A DNA stretch of 64,000 nt from Tetracentron sinense (lineage: Eukaryota > Streptophyta > Magnoliopsida > Trochodendrales > Trochodendraceae), in NCBI GenBank assembly GCA_015143295.1, contig CM026561.1, positions 44,210,875 through 44,274,874 of the forward strand, read 5' to 3'. The translations under genes were made by a program, and so were the position numbers. Shown piece after piece: positions 43,666 to 56,480 of this stretch (positions are counted from its first letter, which is position 1; every line of letters starts with the position of its first letter). Under the pieces are notes generated by a model. It had not been told where the DNA came from, did no database searches, and worked only from the letters and a program-made list of their open reading frames with translations.

Positions 43666-45525
43666 TGATAAGCACTTTTTCTCTTAGTTTTGATGAGGTT
43701 GTTGTAGTGCTATCAAAATTTTCAAAAACCTGTACTAAAAAAAAATATTAGAACATATAATTGTATAGTAGCAAGTATTGAGTACAAAGCCACAAGTAGA
43801 GGAAAGAAAGTTAATAAAGCAATTATCAAACTAAAATAAACTAAGCAAAAAAGAAAAGTTTAAGAGATTTTTGAATGTTTTTCTTTTAGTAAAATAAGAA
43901 CATGACAATTAAAATGTGAGAGATAATTTATGGATGTGAAGCTCAAGGAGAAGGATTACTACCATGAAGTTGTAGAAATCTCACCTTATTGCTTTATTAA
44001 TTTCTTGCAATTTGTTTACTCAAATGAGAAGAGAAGACTTTATCTCTCTCAAATGAAAAATATGAAATTAAAATCTAAATAACTTATTAATAATTAATAT
44101 AATGATTTAAGCCATAGAAATGAGGGAATGATCTCTTATAGTGAAGAGGTCTATTCCTTCAACTTGAAATCAATATATAAATTTCAAATAAGAAAAATAA
44201 AATAAAATTTAGATTTTAAAAAAAGATTGTTTTAAATGTTGGAAAGGCAAGCATTGCATGGATTCCAATTTAATGGAAAAACAAGCAATCTAGTTTCACT
44301 AAAAGAAACAACTTAAAAAAAAAACATTAAGGTGCGATTGAATTGCAAGAGAACCAAATAATAACAACAAGAGATTAATCTATTTCTTTATGGAGTGGAT
44401 CCCTCTCCTTGATGGGAGGGTTCTCAGCCTTCCATGAGAAGGTAATAAAATAAAAATTATTAAAAGAAAAAAAAGAGAATAAATAAACAACTACTAAATT
44501 AAATAAATGCTCAAGTATATTATTACAATGCTTGAAGAATATAAATTGAAATAAAAGAACTAAAATTCACCCCAAGAAATTAGACTAGAAATGAAGAAAT
44601 TTGAGCACTTCTACCTTATGGATGATCCCCCAAAAGAGAGAGAGGTGAGAGATATTTATAGCAAAAAAAAAAAGGGATCAAAAGGGAATCTCTACAAGTT
44701 GATTTGACTAGGGATGAGAGATTTAGGGTTCGGGTTAAAAAGGAAGAAAGAAAAAAGTAGAGAGAGAAAAGAAAGAGGAAAGCTCAAGGCAAAAAAACCC
44801 TCCAATTTGCTCTTGTAGATGTGTGATGTCATGTGTCCTATTTGGGACATGTGCATTTTTATGGTGGTCACAAAAGAGGAAAGAAAGAAGGAAAGAGAGA
44901 AAAGAGAGAGAGAGAAAAAAATAAAGAGAATAAAGAAAATGAGAAGATTGGAGAGGGAAAAAAGGAAAGAAAAGTGATCTTCTACTAAATACCCAAAATA
45001 TCCCCAGTTACAACACTTAATTACAAGCCCATGCCATCAATTACAATTTCTATTATTCTCTATCATTTTGAGCCATTGATCTTTATCCATGATCTAATAT
45101 TTGATCGAGGGAGTTTGATTCTCTTCGATCGCGGGCCTCAAAATCTATCTATGGGCTTCAAATGTCTTCGGCGGGCCTTTATTGGGTATTTATCTCTTTT
45201 AGACTCTTTTTAACCATCAATCTCTTTTGGGTGCTCAATCTAGAGGGTGATGCTCTTTGAATATCCCAACTCTCGAGAACCATCTGATTGGGGCTCCTAC
45301 AATGAAAAATACACGTAATAAGTCATTTTTAAAGAAATTTACGTAACTTGATCATCGGGACTCGTATGAATGCATGCAAATATACAATTTTTTTAGAAAA
45401 TGTGTTCTACACAATGGTGAAGATAAAATATAACATTCTACGTATAAAGATAAAGTTATACCCAAGAGACAAGTGATAATGCCTTTTTAAAGTAAGGATA
45501 ATTTTACATTTTAAAGACATTATTA
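43666..45525 (-). repeat. 3' LTR of inner Athila element
   Basis: About 1.86 kb. TATA box on the minus strand at 44653-44660. Purine-rich GA runs at 44885-44970. A 60-codon frame at 45031-45213 (plus strand) is also present in the other LTR with five substitutions; I read it as chance conservation between LTR copies. The 45525 end reads TTA where CA is expected. Confidence 0.9.
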
Positions 45526-47100
45526 CAACCGCAAGCTTACATTTTGCTAGTCCCGAGCAAAAGAGATGCAATCAACATAATGAAGAAAGAAATGAACAAG
45601 AAAAACACTCAAAGGACATTGCCACTTTTGCAGGCCAACTCAATTGCATTTAGCGTATGCAGTAAGCCCTTAAACCCGTAGGTTACCCTAGAGGACGGTT
45701 TGACTCATAAGGGTTTGCTGAGAATATACCCACAAAATTCAAATCAAGTGCAACAACCTACACACACACCTTTTCAGGCTTTTGGGCTCACAAATTTCTT
45801 TCTAGTCTCACACTCAGTGATTGTGCTCAACAGGAATTCCTAGTGACAAGTATATAGGCACAGGTTACACCGTCTTCAGCTAAACAAAAGAGTATAAAGG
45901 GAAACTAGATATTCTAATCAAAGGAAAAAAATTATCTCTCAGTATAACACCCGCTATCCCTCAATCCTTCATCAAAATTTTTTATTTTTTTTAAAAGAAA
46001 AATAAATCTAAACTATGAAGGAAAATAAAAATATTGCACAAATCATTAAAGGCATCAAATGCAGGATTACTCAGGCACCGGTTATTATAGATTTTTAGCA
46101 ATTTATTCCAACATTTGGTAGAGTCCAATTTACTAACTTCCTATTAGAGAAATTCTAGATCTGTTTGCCTCAGAGTGCATGTGAAGTCTGACTGGTAACT
46201 AGAAGGTTGGTCTCTTAAAGTAGAAAGTGAACTCCTAATTACCAAAGAAGTGGTTGGATTAACCTAAGAACCCAATTCAAAACTTAGCTACCTGTCCAGG
46301 TAAGCGAGCTGTTTGAATGTTCACCTTAATACCTCATGGGCTTTATCTATGATATTTCAGCTTGCTCGCATTTTTACAATGATGGCTGTCACCCTATTAA
46401 AAATCGGTGAAACTTTGTAACATGTTTCTTTTTTCTTTTTAATTCACTAAGTTTCCTTGACATTTTTTTTTCAGCACTTCCTTGTTTTTCTTTTCCCAAT
46501 ACAATACTAAGAAAATAGGCAGCCCTTTTTGGTGTACCCGGTCTAATTCACTGGTTGCGTTCCAAGACGTATTTTTCCCAATTCTGTTTTTCTTCTTTCC
46601 TAGCCAACCAAGTGAACCAGTTAGCCAAAGTTCATTGGATTTGGTTTTTTCTACACTCTAGACAATCATTCGCTCACAACTATTAAATTCAACCTAAACT
46701 CTAGAATCCAGTCAGATGTGTAGTGAATTTTCAAAAGATCTCAAATTCTAAGATTCCACACTGAAGAGTTAATAGAGAGGACTCATCTTTAAGAATTCGG
46801 CTGATTAGAGTTTTTCACCATGTGCCTATGTAATCCAGAATTTAACAACTCAAACGATAGAATGCAAGAAAGGAAAGAAAAAATAACATCCTTTTTTTTG
46901 TTTTTTGTTTTTTTTTTAAATTGAAGAAGGAACAATGAGGTACGAATCCACACCCCTAAGCTAAATCAAACATTGTCCTCAATGTTTCAACAAAGACTCA
47001 TCATAAACACTGAGACTTGAGAATGAAATGAGGCAGGAGAAAATCATAGAGATAGAAAAAGGGGACTAATATACAAACAAATCTCTATCAGATCTATAGA
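45526..47100 (-). other. 3' non-coding region of inner Athila element
   Basis: No ORF of useful length; no env-like gene is seen. GACTAGCAAAATGTAAGCTTGCGG-like sequence next to the LTR is a decayed Athila polypurine region. Poly-T runs at 46890-46920. Confidence 0.6.
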
Positions 47101-48290
47101 TGAATCTTGATATGCAGGATCTTCTAGAAGCATTTCTTGACTTCTGGGGTCAGGTACTCAAGGTATGGTTTCAAACGATGTCTGTTAATTTGAAAAGTAT
47201 TTCCATCCTAGCTTTCTAGGACCTCTATCGGACCATGTGGATGAACAGTTTGAAGAATGTAGGGTCCGGTCCAACGTGACTTCAATTTACCAGGAAATAG
47301 ATGCAATCTAGAATTGTAAAGTAGGACCTTTTGACCGGGTAGTGTTCCTTACAAAGGATCATTTTTTCATGCATGGCTTTCATGTGGTCCTTCTACCTTT
47401 TTGCACAGTGATATACATCATTCCTAATTTCTTCAAGCTCATCGAGCTGAAGCTTCCTATGCTCTCCTGCCTTGTCCAGATCAAAATTAAGATGCTTGAT
47501 CGCCCAATATGCTTTGTGCTCTAGCTCAACAGACATATGACAAGCCTTGCCAAAGACAAGCCTATATGGAGACATACTAATGGGAGTCTTATATGCAGTG
47601 CAGTATGTCCACAATGCATCAGTCAACCGAATTGACTAGTCTTTTCGATTTGGGTTGGATGTTTTCTCGAGAATAGACTGAATCTCTCTGTTAGAGATCT
47701 CTACCTGTCCACCAGTTTGTGGGTGATAGGGGGTATTGACCTTGTGGGCAATGTTGTATTTTTTCATTAAGGCTTCAAAGATTCTATTTTAGAAATGCCT
47801 TCCCCCATCACTGATGATAGCACAGGGTGTGCCAAAACGAGCAAAACCATTCTCTTTGAGGAGCTTGACCACCACTTTGTGGTCATTAGTCTTACATGCT
47901 AACGCCTCTACCCACTTGGATACGTAATCGACAGCAACAAGAATATATTGGTATCCATACGACATAGGAAAGGGTCCCATAAAATCGATGCCCCAAACGT
48001 CAAAAATTTCAATGATAAGGATTGGGTTCAAAGGCATCTCATTTCTTCTCGATATCTTTCCTAGTCTTTGACATCAATCACATGATTTGCAGTAATCGTG
48101 TGAATCACGAAACAAGGTAGGCCAATAAAAACCGCACTGCAAGACTTTTGCAACGGTCTTTTTCCCACTGAAATGACCAGCACATGCATGGTCATGGAAA
48201 AATGAGAATATTTCTATAATTATCATCAGGGATGCACCTTCTGATGATCTGATCAGGGCAGTATTTAAATAGATAAGGGTCATCCCAAAA
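47100..48290 (-). pseudogene. Integrase, inner Athila element
   Basis: On the minus strand: the zinc-binding region ends in YCKSCD (about 48080). The core starts [12 protein letters not shown] (Asp 1, about 48000), then [11 protein letters not shown] (Asp 2, 47790) and [12 protein letters not shown] (Glu, about 47700). Then come [21 protein letters not shown] and, in the C-terminal part near 47280-47330, [17 protein letters not shown] stop near 47640 replaces an expected Trp after RKD, and two more occur further on. All three catalytic residues survive. Confidence 0.9.
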
Positions 48291-48507
48291 ATACCATTTT
48301 GCCCTAGCTAGGAAACTGGACCGCTCTTGCTTATTCCAATGATCAGGCATCTGTTCCGTGACAAGGTAATTAACAATATCAGTGTACCATGGAACACCAC
48401 TAGAGGAAATAGACATTAACTATTCATCGGGGAAAGTCTCTATCACAGGGAGTGACTCTAAGCAGGGTTCAACTATCAATCTTGACAAGTGGTCAGCAAC
48501 CACATTT

Positions 48508-49740
48508 TCAGTCCCTTTTTTTTTTCTTGAATTTCGAGATAAAATTCTTGCAACAATAGGGATAATTATGTTGTGCATCATTTAGAGTCTTGCTCACATA
48601 GTGAATGACATGAGGGAGTTTCTCAACTCGCTGCCCCAGAACTGCACTAATGGTGTAGTTTGATGCATCACACATTACCTCGAATGGAACATTCCAATCA
48701 GGAGGTCTAATGATGGGTGTTGAGGTTAAATCAGTCTTCAACCTTTCGAAGGCTTCCAAACAGGTGGGGGTAAACTCAAATGAAACATCCTTGGACAGAA
48801 GATCACACAAGGGCTTTGCGATCTTACTAAAATCTTTGATAAAGCGGCGGTAAAAGCCAGCATGGCCTAGGAAGGAACTCACCGCTCGAATAGTTTTTAG
48901 AGGTGGTAAGTTTGCAGTTAAGTCTACCTTTGCTTTATCGACTGCAATTCCTTTTTTAGACACAATATGGCCCAAGACTATCCCAGATTTGACCATGCAG
49001 TGACACTTTTCCCAATTAAGAACTAAGTTCTTCTCCTTACATTTTTCTAAAAAAAGTGTTAGGTGATGTAGATATTCATCAAAGCTGGACCCTAAGACCG
49101 AGAAATCATCCATGAAGACTTCTAAAAATCTTTTTACCATGTCTGAGAAAATGCTCAACATACACTGCTGAAAGGTAGATGGTGCATTGCATAGCTTGAA
49201 ACGCATGCGACAATAGGCAAATGTGCCAAATGGACAGGTAAACGTTGTTTTCTCTTGATCCTTACGAGCAATCAGAATTTGGTTATATCCGGAATAACCA
49301 TCCAGGAAATAGTAGTATGGATGACCAACTGGACATTCTAACATTTGGTCGATGAAGGGTAGAGGAAAATGATCTTTCCTAGTCATGGTGTTCAACTTCC
49401 GATAGTCGATACACACTCGCCAACCATTCTAGACTCGAGTTGGGACCAACTCACTATTTTCATTTGCGACGATTGTTATACCAGACTTTTTAGGAACTAC
49501 ATGAACATGACTGATCCACTGACTATCTGAGATAGCGTATATGATACCCGCATCAAGTCACTTCATGATCTCTGCATGCACAATTTCTTTTATAACAGGG
49601 TTCAATCTCCGTTGTGGTTCTATCGAGGTTGTAGCATTTTCCTCTAGATGAATGTGGTGCATTACCACAGAAGGACTAATACCCTTGATATCGACTATGG
49701 TCCACCCAATAGCCTCCCGATGTTCTCGAAGAATGTGAAT
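48508..49740 (-). pseudogene. RT and RNase H, inner Athila element
   Basis: The 302-codon frame at 48508-49416 is the longest retroelement frame in the gypsy part of the window. It shows CIDYRKLNTMTRKDHFPLPF, FLDGYSGYNQI, the active site VFMDDFSV (FMDD intact), SFLGHAGFYRRFIKDF and VMCDASNYTISAVLGQ (start of RNase H). Upstream sequence to about 49740 includes the RT N-terminus (HVHVVPKKSG) interrupted by stops. The RNase H part is lost after KKKKRD, where a poly-A run shifts the frame. Confidence 0.92.
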
Positions 49741-49758
49741 GAGCTTTCCTTCCTGTTC

Positions 49759-50016
49759 CTAATCTAGATCGGAGGCCACTATGACAGGTAAGGTGTCAGC
49801 ATCATCAAGAAAGGCATACTTTAATGTCATGGGTAAAGACTTTAAGTCTAACTTGGGAGGTTCAATAATTGATGGAACGGGTACAAACGTGGAAACTGGT
49901 AAGGATTCTACCCTTGCTTTCCACCCACCAATATCCACAAGAGGAACTGAGTCTATCAATGTATTGACCTCTCTAATGGACTCGTCAACATCTATATTAT
50001 GGTCAAACTGGGCCAA
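49759..50016 (-). pseudogene. Linker between protease and RT, inner Athila element
   Basis: An 85-codon frame, MAQFDHNIDVDES to VIVASDLD, containing PKLDLKSLPMTLKYAFL. The P-x-LELKPLPxHLKYAFL pattern is the usual lead-in to RT in Athila elements. Separated from protease by a single stop at the right edge. Confidence 0.8.
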
Positions 50017-50580
50017 TCATTTCTCCAGGGGATCAGTATAACTCGAATTTTCAAAAGAATTACTAATCAAAGCCTCTATCATGTGGACCTCCTCATGGTC
50101 ATCCATTTCATGGGATTGGTTGCTATTGTGGAAGACATTCAGTTGGACTGTCATGTTCCCAAATGCCAAAGTCATCACTCCATTCTGACATCGGATAATT
50201 GCATCAGAAGTGGCAAGGAATGGTAGGCCTAAAATCACAGGGATGTGACTGTCGGGATTCATGACTGGCTCAGTTTCTAGGACTACAAAGTCTGCAGGAC
50301 AGTAAAATTCGTTGACTTTGACAATCACATCCTCTATAATTTCTTTGGGAACCTTTACGGACCTATGTGCAAGGCTCAAAGTGATGTTCGTGGGCTTTAA
50401 CTCCCCCAAACCTAATTGTTGGTACGCAGAGTAGGGTAACAGGTTCACACTAGCTCCAAAGTCCAAAAGGCACTTTTCAACCATAGTATCTCCAATTCTT
50501 ATGGAAATGGTGGGGCATCTAGGATCTTTATAGTTTGGAGCAATTGTTTGCTGCATGAGACACGAGGCTTGAGCAGCCAT
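50017..50580 (-). pseudogene. Retropepsin, inner Athila element
   Basis: A 187-codon frame with CLLDFGASVNLLP (D-F-G-A-S, the Athila form of the catalytic site), YQQLGLGELKPTNITLSLA, VIVKVNEFYCPADFVVLE and IPVILGLPFLAT. The motif order and length match Athila-type proteases. It is the C-terminal continuation of gag and would release gag, RT and integrase. Confidence 0.9.
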
Positions 50581-50669
50581 GACAGCTTCATGAGGAATAT
50601 TGGTTTTCCTCTTGACAGTGGTGAGGTCTTTTAAAAACTTCGAATAGGACGGGATCTACTTGATGGCAT

Positions 50670-50927
50670 CTAAGAAAGGTATATTGATTTGAACATTTTG
50701 AAGACTTCTAAAATCCCATCAAAATGATTATTCTTTTTATTCCCTTGTAACCTCTGAAGAAATCGATCTTTTGGTACATATGATTTAACAGGAGGTTCAA
50801 TAGAGGGAACTTGATCCTTTTGCTTCTTTGCTTGGGCCACAGGTCCTTGGGTTACATGCCCTTCTTCCTTGTTTGGACTACCTTCATTATCTCGGGTTTC
50901 ATTGGGAAGTTGGACCATGGTGTCCAC
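50670..50927 (-). pseudogene. Gag-protease linker, inner Athila element
   Basis: An 85-codon frame, charged and Lys/Gln/Pro-rich, ending PPVKSYVPKDRFLQRLQGNKKN and FDGILEVFKMFKSI. The P(Y/F)P-x-RL pattern followed by F-x-x-FL-x-x-FK-x-I precedes the protease in Athila elements. Confidence 0.75.
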
Positions 50928-51259
50928 TTGCCTGCCAGACCGTAAAATGTAGATGGCCTGGACTTCATTATGAGGAACTCCTACACTAGAACCAATTTCG
51001 AATTGGCCTCTAGGTGCGTTCTGAGTAACAGTTTGTCCCTTGGGGTTGGGACCCGTTTAATTGGGAAATTGCCCCCTCTCTCTTTCTCCTACTGTAGTTG
51101 CTATTTGACTGAGCTGTACCTCAATTTTGGTTATAGTCTAAGCATTAGCCTAATTGATCTGGGTTTGACTTTGATTGGTTTATTGTTTGCTCTGCATGAA
51201 TTGATGAAATATGTCCTCCAAGGATGATTTCCTTTGATTGGGGGGAACATAGGGAGGGA

Positions 51260-52462
51260 CTACTGGTGGAGTAGCATAATTGTTTCATTGAGCAAATTGG
51301 TTACTCGTAGGGTACTGGTGGGAGTGAGAGGGGTATTGACTAGGGCCTGGGAAGGATGATGATCCTTGTGGTTGTTTCCACGAGAAATTCGGGTGATTCC
51401 GCCAACCAGGATTGTAGGTTTCACTATATGGGTTGTTTTGATTGGGCTTACGGAATGCATTTAGTGCATTAGCTTGCTCGACTTTGACTAGAGGTAAGCT
51501 AGGATAATTTTCGACTAGATGGTCAGAACTGTCACAAAGGACATAGATGGGGGGTTCCATAAATTTAGATGATTCAAGTCTAGGAGGCTTCCCTACTTTG
51601 GTCAATTCTAAGGTTTCAAGCCTTCTCATTAATGCAGCCATCTTGGCGTCGCTCTCAAAACTTGACTCGACCCTATGGATACCACCCCTGTTAGTAGTGG
51701 CGGGCTTCCTAGGCTCAATGCTAATTGATTCCCATTGCAACATTTTCTCAGCAATTTCATCTAGGTAATCCCAAGCTTGATCAGAAGTTTTTTGAATGAA
51801 GTCACCATTGCAGAATGACTCGATCATGGTCTTTGTTGGATAGTCCATACCTTCATACAGGAGTTCAATAAGCCTAATTTTCTCGAAGCCATGGTGAGGG
51901 TATTCAAGTAAAAGATCCTTGAATCTTTTAAAATACGTGTACAAGGGTTTGATGAACTGTCACGGTTCTTTGCTTGGAATAGAATTTCTTGTAAAAGGCT
52001 TCAACTAATTTCACCCAAGTGGTGATGGTTATTGGTTGTAAAGCTTGCAGGCAAGCCTTGGCTTTTTCATTTAAGGAAATGGGAATAACCTAAGTTTGAG
52101 AGATTCATCAGTCATTTGTTGGTATTTCATGGTACCACAAATATCCTCAAATTCTCTAACATGTTGGTATGGGTTTTCAGAATCCATCCCACGAAAGACT
52201 GGGAGCATTTGAATCAAGCAAGGTTTCAATTTGAAATTGGTTGTGGTGGCCGGTAGCACAATACAAGAAGGCTGACTTGACTTTGTGGGTACATGTACTC
52301 CCTTAAGGTCATCACATGGGGTAGTTGTTCGTCTCCCATGTTTTCAACAATGGATTCTAAACGACCGTTTACTCGAACCCAAGGTGGCATGTACCAGGGC
52401 ATCACCCCTCAGAAACTTTCCTAAATGGGTCCGTTTAAAACTAGACGCTAGAGAAAAACAAT
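51260..52462 (-). pseudogene. Gag, inner Athila element
   Basis: The N-terminal part near 52300-52462 includes MTLREYM, a usual Athila gag start. Then 52071-52259 has PVFRGMDSENPYQHVREFEDIC, and after stops 51285-51944 has YFKRFKDLLLEYPHHGF, ALMRRLETLELTKVGK and a Cys/His region (VLCDSSDHLVENYPS) where the zinc knuckle has lost residues, followed by ETYNPGWRNHPNFSW. Capsid/nucleocapsid role by family. Confidence 0.88.
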
Positions 52463-52626
52463 CCTAATGGGCAAGACTTGGACAACTGACACACCACACA
52501 AGCAAAGTTTTGGCTTTTATCTGATTTTAATTTAAGGGAAGCCAATTTTTTAAAATATTCAGAGTGTCTCCAAAATAATTATCTCCTAATTAAAGAGCTC
52601 CTAACTATTCCAGATTAAATTGGAGG

Positions 52627-55600
52627 TGTGAGCATGAGATTTTCCTACCCACTTTCACACATTATGCTTTGACTGAGAGTCGCCACCTATTCATTCTTAG
52701 GGATAGGTCCCAGATGGTTGGATAAGGAAAATAGTTTAATCATAGTTAGGATAAGCAGTTCGATTAAGCCCCGGGGAAGGTGTTAGGTACCCCAGGACCC
52801 CTATTTTACAAATGGTAACCTACTCCCTAAACTTAAGCCAAATTTAATCTCGAAGTTTAATTAAAATACCTAAATGTTTAATCCATTGTTAATCCAAGAA
52901 AGAAATAAAGCTAAATGAGCTAGGGTCGAACCCGAGTAGGGTTGCCTACGTACTCACCGAGTGAGATTAGATTGAGCGTAGTTTTGGCACATGAGCCCGT
53001 GCCAAGGTTAGGGGTGCTCATGTGCCAAAACTAGGGGTGTGTGTATGTGTGTGTGCATAGGGTGGTCCAAGGTCTAGTCTGGAGGCTAGGGTTTAGTTGA
53101 CCGGGTTGGTCAAGTGCAAGGTCGGGTCTAACTGTAGTTAGAGGGGAGTTAGCCATGGTTAGGGGCTTACCAAGGTTAATAAGTCCTAACAAGCATGTTT
53201 TTGGTTTTTTTAAATATTTTTTTGGTATTTTTGGGGATTTTTCCAAAGGGTTGAGCATCTTAACCATGGTTAAAAATTCACTGGAGTTGGGTTAACTCCA
53301 GTTAAATGGGCTAGAAAGGGTAAAAATTACCACAGAAGATCATTTTAGGCTTTTTGGAATATTTTGGATTTTTCTGTCATTTTTTCATATTTTTAACCAT
53401 GGTTTAGGGTCCGGCTCGGTCCAAAATTGGAGTTGACTATGATTAAAGGTCCTAACCATGGTTAAATTGATCATGGAAGCCCATTCTAGAATCCAGGGAA
53501 TATTTATGATTTTTTGATCAATTTTTCAGAATTTTCTTGGGTCATGGGCTGCTTAACCATGGTTAAAAGTTAACCACAGGTGGGTTTAGCCATGGTTAAG
53601 GGTCCGGCTTGATTAAAAGTGGGTCCAAGGACCATGGCAGGGCCTAGACTAGCCTCTTACCCGGTCTGGGTCCTCACAAAGGTCTGAAATTGCCAAAAAA
53701 AGTCAAATTATCAAACACATTTTTAATCATGATTAGCATGAGTTTAACCATGGTTAATGGGGGAACCACGAGAAACTGAGACTATGGTTGCGAAGCCTGC
53801 TATACATAGAATGATTTGAGCCTTTATTGGGCCCAAAAGAAGGTTGTGGGTGGGCCCCACAAAGGCCCAAAGTGGCATAGTTGAACATCACATAAAATGA
53901 CGTTTTTCCTAAACAACATTTTTACCAAAGTTTGCGCGGATTTAACCACGGTTTTGCTCAACCCCCGGGGGAACCGAGACTACTGTTGTGAAGATTACAC
54001 TTCAAGAAACAAATTGGGCCTTTGGTGGGCCCAAGAGGAGGTCAGGTGTGGGCCCCACAGAGGCCCAAAGTCACCTAGTCCAGCATTTTTGCATACAGTC
54101 GACCCCACTTTGGGGTCGATTTAACCATGGTTACCGTTCGAGTTAAGGACTGGTATGACTCAAGAGGATATCTAGGAGTAAGGGGAACCTAATCATGGCC
54201 CTGGTCTTGACCAGGGCCCATACTAACCGTGGTTAACAAAGTAATTACAATGAATGTAAAATAGGGGTCTGCTGTAATTATTTTTGTTTAAAAAAAAAAA
54301 AAAAACCTTGTTCCCTCATGGGGCTGTGATAGCTCAAGTCCATGGGGGTTTCTCACGGTCTGAGGACCTCCCGGACCTTAAGGGGAGTTGATCATAGAGG
54401 GGGGAGTGCTAACCCGAGTTAGGTCTCAAGGGGTTCGCCCCACGCCATGGTTAAGGCGGGAGGACCCTTGTCCTTGGCTTGGGCATCTATTGCAAAATAA
54501 AAAAAAGAAAATGGAGACTCTTGGAATAGGACCAGGGGTCCCTTATAGTGGTATTGGTAAGATAACAAAGTAAGGGAGTGGGAGGTATACCCTCTGGTTG
54601 CTACTGTGGTGGCTACGGTTGTGGATGGAGTGGTGTACCAAGGGAATGCAGAAGGCCTGGGTGAACTCTAAGGAGGTCTGGGAGGCCTCCTAAGCTACTG
54701 GTGTGGGTTGGTGAGATGAGGCAGGGCTCTCCCGTTTTGGACAGGATTCGGGTATGAATGTGGTGGTGGTGTGAAATGGTGCGGCAGGCTGAGGAAGGTT
54801 GAGGCAACTCCGGGGACTTCTGGGTATCCTACGAAGGTCTCAAGTGGAGAGCTGAAGCTTGGAGAGGTTGTGGGTTGGGGTTCAAAAGGGGTGTTTTCGA
54901 GGTGGTTTGCACAACTGGTATGAGATTACTTGGGTCTGTGGTTTTAGGTTTAATGCAAGACATCAAATGGGGAAGTTGCAGGCTGGGGAATGCTGCACAG
55001 GCTAAGATATTCACTAAAGGGGAAATAGGCAGGCCTAATACCTAGCCTATAATACAGATAAATACAAGGAGGTTGAGAATAGGCTCATGCATGTGGGTGT
55101 GCTGGTTTGCAATGCATGAATATGGGTTTAATGCATGCATGAGTTACACATTAACACTTCCAAAAGAAATAAACAAAAACAAAATCAGCATGTGTGTGCC
55201 TGTGTGTCATGTTAACCACATACTAACCCTTCATCGATATATATGCGCATGTGGACTGTGCTTGGGATGAGTGTTAGTTTCATGCTAACATTTCTCAAGT
55301 ATGTGCATGGGACGGTTAGAGTACATGGGCTTTGGTCTTGGTGTGGCGGTTAGATCTAGTGGGCTTGGGCCTATGCAATAGGAAATCACATAGGTCTTGG
55401 GTAAAGAGCATGGTGCTATGGGTTTTGTTCATGGACTTGGGCCCTTGAGGCTTTGAATTAGCCTTGGGCATGGACCTAGGGCTTAGACCTAGGGCTAGCT
55501 TTGGATTTAGGGTTGGGCCGAAGCTTGGACCCTTGGGGCTTGGAGGTTTAGACCTAGGGTTATGACATGCTCTAGGGTTAAGGTTGAGCTAAACATGATT

Positions 55601-55648
55601 AAGTTATTAACCATGATTAAGGGGGGGTGCAAAAATGGGGTGCTGACA
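52627..55648. repeat. Solo LTR of a Tat-type element, 3.0 kb
   Basis: Starts TGTGAGCATG and ends GGTGCTGACA, with an exact 5-base target duplication GGAGG on both sides (52622-52626 and 55649-55653). No internal retroelement genes. The 55648 edge is related to the LTR edge at 946. It contains many copies of the palindrome TTAACCATGGTTAA, a GAGTCGCCACCTATTCA phrase (52678) and a GTTGCCTACGTACTC box (52941). Solo LTRs form by recombination between the two LTRs of an insertion. Orientation by the 946 comparison is minus, but this is not certain. Confidence 0.88.
53260..54240. repeat. Dispersed TTAACCATGGTTAA palindromes
   Basis: Perfect 14-base copies at 53260-53273, 53553-53566 and 53744-53757; 12-base cores TAACCATGGTTA at 53453 and 54122; near copies at 53393, 53586, 53723 and 54223. 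Spacing is irregular (27-300 bases). At 54197-54218 there is also a separate perfect stem GGCCCTGGTC/GACCAGGGCC with two bases between the arms. Confidence 0.85.
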
Positions 55649-56082
55649 GGAGGCTTACCAATTGAACAATCCTTCAACTGACAACCAGGTAAGTTCCCAG
55701 GAAAAAATGGTGAGGTCACAATCTGCACTAGGCAGACGGTCCTACTTAAGTATCACACTCCTTAGACAGAGACTGCCATTAGACAGAACTTACCTAGACA
55801 TTGCCAATTTCAGATATGCTTATTGGAGTGACCAACAATTGCTTCTTTCCTAATGGGCTTATGAGCTATGTTATAACCTAAGGCTGATTTCTAATGATTT
55901 TTAATTTAATTGGGCTGAGGGTACGAAATGCTTTGGGTGGTGGTTTGTGGGCCACGAAACAGGTGATGAAATCCCGATCGTATCTTATTGGGGTTCTAAT
56001 GCCCTTAAATATTTTAATGCAAACATGCTAAAATAGTAAATCGAAATGATTGATGCACAAACAATAAAGCAAAGAACTATAC

Positions 56083-56250
56083 TAACAAAACAATTGGTTT
56101 ATTTTCTTTACTAACAAAGCAAGTAAATATTAACTAACAAAGAAAGTAAATATCTACTAACAAACCAAGTAATTTTTTTTCTTTACTAACAAAGGAAGTA
56201 AATCTTTACTAACAAAACAAGTAAGTCTTTACAAACAAAGCAAGTAATTT
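56083..56250. repeat. Short tandem repeat in Athila 5' leader
   Basis: CTAACAAAGCAAGTAA or close variants occur at 56083, 56112, 56133, 56157, 56185, 56208 and 56231, spaced 21-29 bases. It lies between the primer site and gag of the inner Athila element, so it would be in the leader of the genomic RNA. Confidence 0.8.
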
Positions 56251-56461
56251 AAAAAAAAAAATTTGATTTTGATTTTTTTTTTGTAGTTTTTTTTTTCAAT
56301 ACTAACAATAAAAATAAGTGACCCTAAAACTAAGAAAATAAACTGCTTAAAGGAGAACGCGGCGAAAGAATGCCCTTACCCGTATGATGTCCACGATAAG
56401 TATTTTTTTTTTTTGCTGGAATATTTTTTCTTGAAATTTTGCTTCACTTACCGTCCACTTA

Positions 56462-56480
56462 CTTTGGCAACAGCGTCATT
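56462..56480 (-). promoter_or_regulatory. Primer-binding site, inner Athila element
   Basis: On the minus strand TGACGCTGTTGCCAAAG follows the LTR end with two bases between. The Athila site is usually TGGCGCCGTTGCCGGGGA, so this is a decayed copy. Confidence 0.7.

Noticed and set aside
55073-55270. Cys-rich 65-codon frame resembling a small secreted peptide
   Set aside because: Lies inside the solo LTR with no conserved cysteine spacing or clear signal peptide.
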